In this document: one piece after another, positions 31,058 to 37,851 of the stretch | Layout: each line of letters begins with the position of its first letter | Numbering within the stretch: the first letter of the stretch is position 1 | DNA from: Planctomycetota bacterium | Lineage (GTDB): Bacteria > Planctomycetota > UBA11346 | Assembly (NCBI GenBank): GCA_014193115.1 | Contig: BJHQ01000026.1 | Location: 1-37,851, forward strand | DNA length: 37,851 nt | Direction: 5' to 3' | The notes under the pieces: model-generated | What the model saw: the letters and a program-made list of their open reading frames with translations, nothing else | Database searches by the model: none | Told to the model about the DNA's origin: nothing | Translations under genes and position numbers: made by a program

Positions 31058-32875
31058 ATGGACTCTTCGAAACCGGGCGACTGGGCCCTGATCCGCCGGG
31101 TGCTGGCCAATGGCTGGGCCTATCGCTGGATGATCCTGGTGTTCCTCCTCGCCACGGCGGCCTCCGGGGCGCTGATGGCCTTCCTGCTCGCCCAGCTGGC
31201 GCCATTTCTGCAATTGCTCGCCGGGCTGATGAAGGACGGTCCGGACACGGCCCGGGTCGAGGAACTCGCCCGCTCGGCGGCTGGTTTCTACCGCCTCGGC
31301 GTGACCCTGGCGCTGGTCGCGCCGGTCGCCGCCGGTGCCGCCTGGCTGTCGTGGTACAGCGGCCAATGGGTCGCCAACCGCGCGATGCGCCACCTGCGCA
31401 CCCGGCTGCTCGGTCATCTCGTGCGGCTCGACCTGGCCTTCCACCAGACCTTGGCCCGGGGCGATCTGCTCACCCGGCTGACCACCGACCTGACTTCGAC
31501 GCTGCGCGTCCAGCAGTATTTGTACGGGAAGATCCTGCAACGTCCGCTGGAGTCCCTCGGCGTGATCGCAGGTTTATGGTGGTTCTGCGGCCCCGGCATC
31601 GCCCTGGCCGTGGCCGCGATCATCGCCCCGGTGGCGGCGGTGCTGATCCCGCTGGTCCGCCGCACCCGGCGGCACAGCCACCGGGCCCGCGAGACCCTGG
31701 CCGCCAACGTCGGTGTGATGGAGCAGATCACCGCCGGCATCAAGGTGATCAAAGCGTACGGATCGGCGGAACGCGAGCAGCTGCGCTACGATGCCCACAA
31801 CGCCTCGCTGGAACGGGACAATCTGCGCCTGGCGCGGACCCGGGCGCTCAACGACGCGGTTTCGGCCGGCGCGGTGTTCCTGATCGCCGGCGGGGCGTTG
31901 GCGGCCTGCGGTTGGCTGTTCGCCCACACCCCGCTCGAACCGCTGCATCTGTTCGTCGCGATCGCCGCCTTGGCCCGGCTGATCACCTCGGTGCGCGAAG
32001 CCATCCGCACCTGGGGCGACCTGCAAGAGAACCTGCCGTCGGTGGAGCGGGTTTACGCCCTGCTCGACCGGGTCAGCGCCATCGCTGACCGGCCCGACGC
32101 CCGGGACTGCGCGCCGCCCCAGGTGGCGATCACCATCGAGCAGGTCCGCTTCCACCACGGCAACGGCGACGAGGTGCTGCGCGGCGTCGACCTGGCGCTG
32201 CCGGTGGGCTCGACCACCGCCATCGTCGGCGAGTCCGGCTGCGGCAAATCGACGTTGCTGTCGCTGCTGCTCCGCCTGCACGATGTGACCGGCGGGCGGA
32301 TCGCCCTCGACGGCACCGACCTGCGGGACTTCAAGCAGGAATCCCTGGCCAGGCAATTCGCCCTGGTCCAGCAGGATGATTTCCTGTTCCACGACACGGT
32401 CGCCGCCAACATCCGCTATGGCCGGCCTGGAGCCAGCGACGCCGACATCGAACAGGCCGCCCGCCGCGCCCATGTCCACGAGGCGATCCTCGCCCTGGAA
32501 GGCGGCCGCGGCTACGCCACCGTGGTCGGCGACCGCGGCGGCCGGCTGTCGGGCGGGCAGCGCCAGCGGATCGCCATCGCCCGGGCTTTCCTGCGCGACG
32601 CCCCGGTGCTGCTCCTCGATGAGCCGACCAGCGCCCTCGACGCCGACAGCGAACGCCACGTCCAAGAGGCGCTGGCCGAACTGATGCAGGGCCGCACCGT
32701 GGTCATCGTCGCCCACCGCCTGGCCACGATCCAGCACGCCGATCGCATCGTCGTCCTCGCCGGCAAGGACGACCCGCGCCGCGGCACCGTCCTCGAATCC
32801 GGCAGCCACGACCAACTGCTGGCCAAGGGCGGCGAATACGCCCGGTTGGTGGGTCTCCAGCAACTGCGCCACTGA
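31058..32875 (+). CDS. ABC exporter, MsbA-like half transporter
   Basis: This 605-residue fused membrane-ATPase subunit has about six TM segments in residues 20-320 (MILVFLLATAASGALMAFLLA, LALVAPVAAGAAWLSWYSGQWV and others). The nucleotide-binding domain has Walker A GESGCGKST (391-399), a Q-loop at VQQDDFLF, signature RLSGGQRQRIAIARA (496-510), Walker B VLLLDEPTSALD (517-528) and the H-loop IVAHRLATIQ. It would act as a homodimer at the cytoplasmic membrane. MsbA/lipid-flippase-like or drug-export roles cannot be told apart. There is no visible ribosome site before the ATG. Confidence 0.92.
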   Translation: MDSSKPGDWALIRRVLANGWAYRWMILVFLLATAASGALMAFLLAQLAPFLQLLAGLMKDGPDTARVEELARSAAGFYRLGVTLALVAPVAAGAAWLSWYSGQWVANRAMRHLRTRLLGHLVRLDLAFHQTLARGDLLTRLTTDLTSTLRVQQYLYGKILQRPLESLGVIAGLWWFCGPGIALAVAAIIAPVAAVLIPLVRRTRRHSHRARETLAANVGVMEQITAGIKVIKAYGSAEREQLRYDAHNASLERDNLRLARTRALNDAVSAGAVFLIAGGALAACGWLFAHTPLEPLHLFVAIAALARLITSVREAIRTWGDLQENLPSVERVYALLDRVSAIADRPDARDCAPPQVAITIEQVRFHHGNGDEVLRGVDLALPVGSTTAIVGESGCGKSTLLSLLLRLHDVTGGRIALDGTDLRDFKQESLARQFALVQQDDFLFHDTVAANIRYGRPGASDADIEQAARRAHVHEAILALEGGRGYATVVGDRGGRLSGGQRQRIAIARAFLRDAPVLLLDEPTSALDADSERHVQEALAELMQGRTVVIVAHRLATIQHADRIVVLAGKDDPRRGTVLESGSHDQLLAKGGEYARLVGLQQLRH

Positions 32876-32915
32876 GGCCAGCCCAAGGTGCTGCCCGGTG
32901 CTGCCCGGCACGGCC

Positions 32916-32942
32916 TTGCGGGGCGGTCCAGCCTTCTAGGCT
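32916..32942 (+). promoter_or_regulatory. Possible promoter of gapA
   Basis: TTGCGG (32916-32921), a 15-bp spacer and TAGGCT (32937-32942) lie 51 bp before the gapA ATG. The -10 and its surroundings (TCTAGGCTCCC) resemble those before tpiA (TCTAGGGTTCC). The spacer is shorter than ideal. Confidence 0.3.
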
Positions 32943-32993
32943 CCCGCCGCCGGACCCCTGCATGTCCGATCCACGCCCTTCCCAGGAGCCTCC

Positions 32994-34034
32994 ATGGCCA
33001 TCCGCGTCGCCATCAACGGTTTCGGCCGCATCGGCCGTCTCGTCTTCCGCGCCCTCCACGCCCAGGGGCTGTTCGGCAAGCAGTTCGACGTGGTCGCCGT
33101 GGGCGACATCGTGCCCGCCGACAACCTCGCCTATCTGCTGAAATTCGACTCCACCCAGGGCAAGTTCGGCGGAACGGTCGGTTCGAAGAAGTCGGCGGCG
33201 GACAAGGCCGAAGACGACGTGCTGGTGGTCGATGGCAAGGACATCCTGGTGGTCAGCGCCAAGTCCCCGGCCGAGCTGCCCTGGGCCAAGCTCGGAGTCG
33301 ATGTGGTGATCGAATCCACCGGCCTCTTCACCGAGGCGGAAAAGGCCAAGGGCCACCTCGCCGCCGGCGCCAAAAAGGTGATCATCTCGGCCCCCGCCAA
33401 GGGCGAGGACCTGACCGTGGTGATCGGCGTCAACCACAACAAGTACGACGCCTCCAAGCATCACATCATCAGCAACGCCAGCTGCACCACCAACTGCCTG
33501 GCCCCGCTGGTCCACGTCCTGCTGACCGAAGGCTTCGGCATCGCCGAAGGCCTGATGACCACGGTCCACGCCTACACCGCGACCCAGAAGACCGTCGACG
33601 GTCCCTCGAAGAAGGACTGGAAGGGTGGCCGCACCGCCGCCCAGAACGTCATCCCCAGCACCACCGGCGCCGCCAAAGCGGTGGCCTTGGTCTGCCCCGA
33701 GGTGAAGGGCAAGCTCACCGGCATGGCCTTCCGCGTGCCGGTGCCGACGGTCTCGGTGGTCGACCTGACCGTGAAGACGGTCAAGCCGACCTCCCTCGCC
33801 GAGATCAACGCGGCGCTGAAAAAGGCCAGCGAAACCTATCTGAAGGGCATCCTGGCAGTGACCGACGAAGAGGTCGTGTCCAGCGACTTCATCCATGACG
33901 CGCGGTCGTCGATCTACGACAGCGGGTCCTCGATCGAACTGAACCCGAACTTCTTCAAGCTGATCAGCTGGTACGACAACGAGTGGGGCTATTCCAACCG
34001 CGTGGTCGATCTGCTCACCCACATCACGCGCTGA
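32994..34034 (+). CDS. gapA: Glyceraldehyde-3-phosphate dehydrogenase
   Basis: This 346-residue type I GAPDH oxidises glyceraldehyde 3-phosphate to 1,3-bisphosphoglycerate with NAD+. It has the Rossmann motif INGFGRIGR (7-15), catalytic Cys164 in SNASCTTNCLAP, His192 in TTVHAYTATQ, and the C-terminal SWYDNEWGYSNRVVDL. The ATG at 32994 has AGGAG 7 nt upstream. Codons are strongly biased to C-ending forms, as expected for a highly expressed gene. With tpiA it forms the triose part of glycolysis, though the two are not in one operon. Confidence 0.98.
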   Translation: MAIRVAINGFGRIGRLVFRALHAQGLFGKQFDVVAVGDIVPADNLAYLLKFDSTQGKFGGTVGSKKSAADKAEDDVLVVDGKDILVVSAKSPAELPWAKLGVDVVIESTGLFTEAEKAKGHLAAGAKKVIISAPAKGEDLTVVIGVNHNKYDASKHHIISNASCTTNCLAPLVHVLLTEGFGIAEGLMTTVHAYTATQKTVDGPSKKDWKGGRTAAQNVIPSTTGAAKAVALVCPEVKGKLTGMAFRVPVPTVSVVDLTVKTVKPTSLAEINAALKKASETYLKGILAVTDEEVVSSDFIHDARSSIYDSGSSIELNPNFFKLISWYDNEWGYSNRVVDLLTHITR

Positions 34035-34042
34035 GCTGACCA

Positions 34043-34068
34043 GGCCCCGCGCCACGACGCGCGGGGCT
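34043..34068 (+). terminator. Hairpin after gapA
   Basis: CCCCGCGC (34045-34052) and GCGCGGGG (34059-34066) form an 8-bp stem around a 6-nt loop, extendable by two pairs, 11 nt past the gapA stop. It is the likely 3' end of the gapA transcript, although no U-tract follows. Confidence 0.5.
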
Positions 34069-34252
34069 CGCGACCCGGACCCGACCGAACGCAGCGATCT
34101 GCGGGCGGTGGTCCGGGCCGCCTTGCGTGGGGCTTCCCGCGTGTTCCGTGCGGACTTCAGGCCCCATGAACGGTGTGCAGTGGCTGCACAAGCCTCGGCC
34201 TTGCTCCGTTGGCATCGCCCAGCGCGGTGTCACGATACGCCAGGAGCGCGAC

Positions 34253-35014
34253 ATGAAGCTGATCATCTGCGAGGATCGGGCCGAGGCCGCCGAACGACTG
34301 GCTGGCATGCTGGCCGATGCGGTGAAGAAGGAGCCCCGGCTGAAGCTCGGCCTGTCGGCGGGCACCACCAGTCTGCTCGCCTACGCCGGCCTGGTCCGCC
34401 GCTGGCACGAACACGGCGATTTCACGTTTCGCTACGTCACCACGTTCAGCACCGACGAGTACACCACCCTCCCGCCGTCGGATCATCGCAGCACCCGGTA
34501 CCTGATGAACACCAACCTGTTCTGCCAGGTTGACCTGCCCCGTGAACAGACCTGCATCCCGCGCGGCGACGCCGCCGACCTCGACAGCGAATGCAAGGCG
34601 TATGACCTGCTGCTCGATGCCCGGGATGGCCTCGATGTCGTGGTCCTCGGCCTCGGCCACAACGGCCATGTCGGGCTCAACGAGCCCGGCTCGTCGGCGA
34701 AAAGCCGGACCCGTCTGGTCGATCTGACCCCGTCGACGGTCGCCGCGATCAGCGGCGGCGAGCGCTTCAAGCGGGTTGAAGAGGTGCCGCTGAAGGCGAT
34801 CACCATGGGCATGGCCGACATCATCGACGCCGGTCGGATCCTGCTCATCGCCTGCGGCGTCGGCAAAGCCGAAGCGGTGACCCGGATGTGCACCGCCCGT
34901 CCCGGTCCGGCCAATCCCTCGACGCTGATCCTGCACCATCCACAGCTGACCGTCATCGTGGACCGCGCCGCCGCCTCGGGATTGGACGCCGAGCAGATCA
35001 AGAAACTGCATTGA
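34253..35014 (+). CDS. nagB: Glucosamine-6-phosphate deaminase
   Basis: This 253-residue NagB/6-phosphogluconolactonase-fold enzyme converts glucosamine 6-phosphate to fructose 6-phosphate and ammonia. Hallmarks are LGLSAGTTS, the catalytic Asp68 in TFSTDEY, GLGHNGHVGLNEPGSS with His139, and the C-terminal LKAITMGMADII and LIACGVGKA. The Asp two before the His in E. coli NagB is Asn here, as in some other bacterial NagBs. The frame is open from 34127, but ATG 34253 has AGGAG at good spacing and matches the family start. The 218-bp leader has a hairpin TGTGCAG-TGG-CTGCACA (34174-34190). Confidence 0.92.
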   Translation: MKLIICEDRAEAAERLAGMLADAVKKEPRLKLGLSAGTTSLLAYAGLVRRWHEHGDFTFRYVTTFSTDEYTTLPPSDHRSTRYLMNTNLFCQVDLPREQTCIPRGDAADLDSECKAYDLLLDARDGLDVVVLGLGHNGHVGLNEPGSSAKSRTRLVDLTPSTVAAISGGERFKRVEEVPLKAITMGMADIIDAGRILLIACGVGKAEAVTRMCTARPGPANPSTLILHHPQLTVIVDRAAASGLDAEQIKKLH

Positions 35015-35049
35015 TCCTGCCATCGCGCAGGGCATCGCCCGGAGTTGTG

Positions 35050-35079
35050 CTTGGCGTCGTGGCGCCTTGGCGGTTCATC
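35050..35079 (+). repeat. Dispersed intergenic repeat, copy B
   Basis: This copy is made of tandem TTGGCG-type octamers ending GCGGTTCATC, and is the partner of 15134-15164 on the other strand (27 of 30 identical). It lies in the 200-bp gap between nagB and the DUF4954 gene. Confidence 0.65.
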
Positions 35080-35214
35080 CCAGTCCTCAGGGCGATCCGC
35101 TGCGGTCGGCCACACTTGGCTGGCCGGTAGATAATCGGCGCTCCTCATCGACAACACGGCAGCACGCGCTGCGCAGCCTCCCCGATCCCGCACACCATCC
35201 GGCCCCAAGACCCC

Positions 35215-37137
35215 ATGAGCGACCCCGAACGCAGTTCCAGCCGCACCGACACCGCCCAGCTCCAATCGCCGTCGCCGCTGCCGCCGCTGAGCGAGATCGC
35301 CGCGGTCATCGCCGCCGGCGGGGAACTGGTCGAGGCCGCCCGCCAGGTCGCCAAGCGCCGGGACAATGTGCTCGGCCTGCTGCTCCGCGACCTGACCCGC
35401 GAAGAAATCGCGGTGATGGAGGATCGCGGCTGCCGGGCCGAGTCCTGGGCCCAGGTCCAGGTCGCCCAGGATTTCGACTGCTTCCGGGTCAGGCGCAGCC
35501 GCTTCCAGGGACGCTGCGTCCTCGGCCGGTTCACCGGCGACATCGAGGTGGTCGCCGGGATCAAGGCGCCGTCGGGAATCTTCGACAGCACCCTGATCAA
35601 TTGCCAGGTCGGCAACGACGGCCTGATGGAAAACGTGCGCTTCGCCGCCAATCTGGTGATCGAGCACCAGGCGATCCTCTACGATGTCGGCTCGATCACG
35701 TGCAGCGGCACGGCGGTGTTCGGCACCGGCCAGGACCTGCCCCTCGGCATCGAGACCGGCGGCCGCGAGGTCCCGCTGTGGGCCGAATGCACCATCGACC
35801 ACCTGGCGGCGGTGGCCCGCAACCGCCACGACACTGCCGGCCTCGAAGGCATCCGTCGCGCGGTCGAGCGCTACCGCGATGCGCTGCGCAGCCCGGTCGG
35901 CTGGGTCCGGCGCGGCGCCCACGTCCGCCACACCACCCGCATCCACGACGCCTATATCGGCGCCGGGGCGCTGGTCGATCACGCCCTGGCCCTCGACAAC
36001 GTCGCGCTGCTGTCGTCGGTGGACGAACCAGTGCAAATCCTCGGCGGCGCCGCGGTCACCGACTCGGTGGTGCAGTGGGGCGCCAAGGCCGCCGGCAATG
36101 CCATCGTCCGCCACGCCGTGCTGCTGGAGCACAGCGGCGTCGATCAGCACGCCACCGTCGAAGGTTCGGCCATCGGCCCCAACACCAGCATCGCCAAGGG
36201 CGAGGTCACCGCCTCTCTGGTGGGCCCGTTCGTCGGTTTCCACCATCAATCGATGCTGATCGCCGCCCTGTGGCCCGAGGGCAAGGGCAACGTCGCCCAC
36301 GGCGCCATGGTCGGCTCGAACCACACCGGCCGGGCTCCCGACCAGGAGATCTGGCCCGGCGAAGGCACGTTCTTCGGACTCGGCTGCGCCATCCGCTTCC
36401 CCAGCGATTTCAGCGAGGCGCCCTACACCGTCATCGCCATGGGCGTGACCACCCTGCCCCAGCGGCTGAGCTACCCGTTCAGCCTGATCACCGTGCCGGT
36501 CGATCCGGTGGCCGACGACCGCGTGCCCCGGGCCTTCCCCGAACTGATCCCCGGCTGGGGCCTGGGCGCCAACGCCTATGGCCTGGCCCGGGCCGAGCTG
36601 AAGTTCGCCAAGCGCGACCGCTCGCGCCGCCACCGCTTCGATTACAAGGTGTTCAGGCCGTGGATCATGCGCCTTGTCAAGCAGGCCCGGGACCGGCTGA
36701 AGGCCGTGAAAACGCCTTTGGCGGTGTACCTGGACAGCGACCTCGACGGTCTCGGCCGCAATTTCCTGCGCGAGGAATCCCGGCTGCAAGCGATCGCCTC
36801 GTATGACCAGGCCCTGGTGCGCTACGCCCTACGCCTGCTGCTCAATGAAAAGGAAGGCCGGCTGACCATCGCCGGCTCCGCCGAGATCGCCCACGAACTG
36901 GCCGACGAAGCCCTGCCCGGACTGCCGTTCCCCCAGCGCATGCAGCGCCTGCTTGAGATCGAACGGGAAAACGCCCAGCTGGTCGAATCGAGCAAAACCC
37001 GCGACGACGAACGCGGAGCCCGGATCATCCCCGGCTACGCCGACGCCCACCTGCCCGCCCGGCTCGATCCGGTGGTGCAGAACGCCTGGGAACGGGTCCG
37101 GGTCACCGAACAGCGGGTGGCCCGGGCGTTGGGTTAA
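35215..37137 (+). CDS. DUF4954 family left-handed beta-helix protein
   Basis: This 640-residue protein matches DUF4954. The first 60 residues are a low-complexity head, followed by an N-terminal domain (LGLLLRDLTREEIAVMEDRGC). A long hexapeptide-like region follows (RFTGDIEVVAGIKAPSGIFD, TRIHDAYIGAGALVDHALA, VEGSAIGPNTSIAKGEVTA, LVGPFVGFHHQSMLIAALW), and the C-terminus is helical (LRLLLNEKEGRLTIAGSAE). The beta-helix resembles that of sugar-nucleotidyltransferase and acyltransferase families, but the catalytic role of DUF4954 is not established. nagB just upstream makes an amino-sugar-related role attractive; this is inference. The start is ATG 35215; no clear ribosome site is visible. Confidence 0.85.
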   Translation: MSDPERSSSRTDTAQLQSPSPLPPLSEIAAVIAAGGELVEAARQVAKRRDNVLGLLLRDLTREEIAVMEDRGCRAESWAQVQVAQDFDCFRVRRSRFQGRCVLGRFTGDIEVVAGIKAPSGIFDSTLINCQVGNDGLMENVRFAANLVIEHQAILYDVGSITCSGTAVFGTGQDLPLGIETGGREVPLWAECTIDHLAAVARNRHDTAGLEGIRRAVERYRDALRSPVGWVRRGAHVRHTTRIHDAYIGAGALVDHALALDNVALLSSVDEPVQILGGAAVTDSVVQWGAKAAGNAIVRHAVLLEHSGVDQHATVEGSAIGPNTSIAKGEVTASLVGPFVGFHHQSMLIAALWPEGKGNVAHGAMVGSNHTGRAPDQEIWPGEGTFFGLGCAIRFPSDFSEAPYTVIAMGVTTLPQRLSYPFSLITVPVDPVADDRVPRAFPELIPGWGLGANAYGLARAELKFAKRDRSRRHRFDYKVFRPWIMRLVKQARDRLKAVKTPLAVYLDSDLDGLGRNFLREESRLQAIASYDQALVRYALRLLLNEKEGRLTIAGSAEIAHELADEALPGLPFPQRMQRLLEIERENAQLVESSKTRDDERGARIIPGYADAHLPARLDPVVQNAWERVRVTEQRVARALG

Positions 37138-37330
37138 TGCCGTCGAAGCCGGTGGATCGTGAACGGCGCTCACCAATCACCTGGATGGTGACTTGCATTC
37201 AGACGACCGTGCTTAGAAACGACGACATGGTTCGTGCTTGTCGAAAAATTGCCCAGGCATGCAGTGGTTATTTCAATGACCACCACCGGATCACGGCCGT
37301 CCAGATGATAAGCTGTTCGGCATTCTAAAT

Positions 37331-37666
37331 ATGAGAAATAATAATTCTTCAATGTTGATTGGAAATATGATTAACAAATTGTCATTCCGAAGAAAATATC
37401 ATCAACCACTATGTGACGTTAAAAATACAAAAAAGATTGGCGGTGAATTTAATGGAGATGTATTGCCTGAGTCCGATCTAAATGTTTCACTGCTATTTCT
37501 CCTCTGCTCTTTCTATGAATCAAACCTAGAGGATTTGCTTATTAATTTATTAGATGCAAATATTACGGAAGATAACATTTTCCACAACAGAATTGCAAGG
37601 GAAATAAAAATAATATCGGGATTGGGGAAATACGATGAGTACTTTAATTCTACATGGTCGTTTTGA
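37331..37666 (+). CDS. AT-rich orphan hypothetical protein
   Basis: This 111-residue protein (MRNNNSSMLIGNMINKLSF at the start) is rich in Asn, Ile, Lys and Leu, with SLLFLLCSFYESNLEDLLINLL in the middle and FHNRIAREIKIISGLGKYDEYF near the end. It has no signal peptide or known motif. The codons are AT-rich, unlike every other gene here, which points to acquisition from a low-GC source. Its 3' end overlaps the convergent partial gene by about 17 bp. The start has no clear ribosome site, so it may be shorter or unexpressed. Confidence 0.4.
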   Translation: MRNNNSSMLIGNMINKLSFRRKYHQPLCDVKNTKKIGGEFNGDVLPESDLNVSLLFLLCSFYESNLEDLLINLLDANITEDNIFHNRIAREIKIISGLGKYDEYFNSTWSF

Positions 37667-37851
37667 CCACCACATTGAAATGCGGTGATAATCCAAGTTT
37701 ATCGTAGCGTTTCACTGTAGAATACCAGCGCTGTCGTTGGCGATCCGAAACGATCTGGAAGATCGTTTCGCGGTCGATGCCGGGGTGGGCGATCAGGTCG
37801 GCCAGGATGCAGCGCACGTCGCGGGTGGAGAGCAGCGGGATGGCTTCGGCT
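37650..37851 (-). CDS. 3' end of an unknown protein, truncated by the window edge
   Basis: The minus frame from 37850 runs open for 66 residues (AEAIPLLSTRDVRCILADLI at the left of the visible part, then AHPGIDRETIFQIVSDRQ and RQRWYSTVKRYDKLGLSPHF) to a TAG at 37652-37650. The first 40 codons have the normal GC-rich bias; the last 25 become AT-rich. That suggests the original 3' end was replaced where the AT-rich segment begins. I do not recognise the family. Confidence 0.45.
   Translation of the reverse strand, partial: AEAIPLLSTRDVRCILADLIAHPGIDRETIFQIVSDRQRQRWYSTVKRYDKLGLSPHFNVVVKTTM

Noticed and set aside
34035..34252. glmS-type riboswitch or ribozyme before nagB
   Set aside because: The leader has one short hairpin and a gapA terminator-like stem, but none of the conserved glmS core or another riboswitch class that I can recognise.
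34483..36789. 768-residue minus-strand ORF antisense to nagB and the DUF4954 gene
   Set aside because: It is a mirror of codon-biased genes, crosses an intergenic gap and has no motifs.
1..37851. tRNA or rRNA genes
   Set aside because: I saw no cloverleaf-like or rRNA-like segments in the intergenic gaps; a tRNAscan search would be the decisive check.

Overview
This window looks like chromosomal DNA from a GC-rich, flagellated, Gram-negative-type bacterium. It carries flagellar export genes (fliO, fliP, fliQ, fliR), a Wzm/Wzt-type polysaccharide exporter with glycosyltransferases, a lipoprotein-like small protein, and a pyruvate dehydrogenase complex of the E1-alpha/E1-beta/E2/E3 type. An RHS-type C-terminus, a REP-associated (Y1, HUH) transposase with a WEGRFR/YVDLNPIRA core, an Rpn-type PD-(D/E)XK protein, a DUF4954 protein and dense palindromic intergenic repeats would all fit Planctomycetota or another PVC-group lineage. 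That placement is an inference from gene content, not a demonstrated assignment.

Layout. (1) 1-5250 is an accessory region. It holds the end of an RHS-like protein with a metallopeptidase-like HEYGH tail, a small downstream gene, a 3' fragment of an Xre-type regulator, a Y1 transposase whose first 285 bp are perfectly triplicated in tandem, and an Rpn-family gene. (2) 5253-12232 (minus) is a tight central-carbon operon: tpiA, secG, pdhA (E1-alpha), pdhB (E1-beta), antitoxin, ParE-like toxin (broken by an in-frame TAG), pdhC (E2), lpdA (E3). (3) 12518-14229 (minus) holds gatC-gatA for Glu/Asp-tRNA amidotransferase. (4) 14305-17078 (minus) holds fliO-fliP-fliQ-fliR. (5) 17236-25497 (plus) is a polysaccharide export and assembly cluster: ABC permease, ABC ATPase with a Wzt-like C-terminal domain, a repeat-bearing coiled-coil methyltransferase, a GT4 glycosyltransferase and a fused double glycosyltransferase. 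(6) 25557-28094 (plus) holds an AstA-like succinyltransferase homologue and two related membrane proteins, one with a glycine-rich tail. (7) 28091-30794 (minus) holds xseA, a small lipoprotein and rpsD, with a 0.6-kb hairpin-rich repeat array between the lipoprotein gene and rpsD. (8) 31058-37137 (plus) holds an MsbA-like ABC exporter, gapA, nagB and a DUF4954 beta-helix protein. (9) 37180-37700 is conspicuously AT-rich, with one orphan gene and the 3' end of a gene that runs off the window.

How the genes work together. TpiA, GapA and the PDH complex form a lower-glycolysis-to-acetyl-CoA set, although gapA lies 20 kb away. NagB and the DUF4954 nucleotidyltransferase-like/beta-helix protein are compatible with amino-sugar supply for surface polymers. 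The 17.2-25.5 kb cluster would build, cap and export such a polymer.

The most unusual signals are a toxin-antitoxin pair threaded by stop/start overlaps into the PDH operon, with the toxin broken at a TAG where the family normally has Trp; the hierarchical palindrome array beside rpsD, whose stems change in a compensatory way; the exact 3 x 285 bp repeat in the transposase; and the 48-residue repeats in the methyltransferase, which could act as a chain-length ruler.
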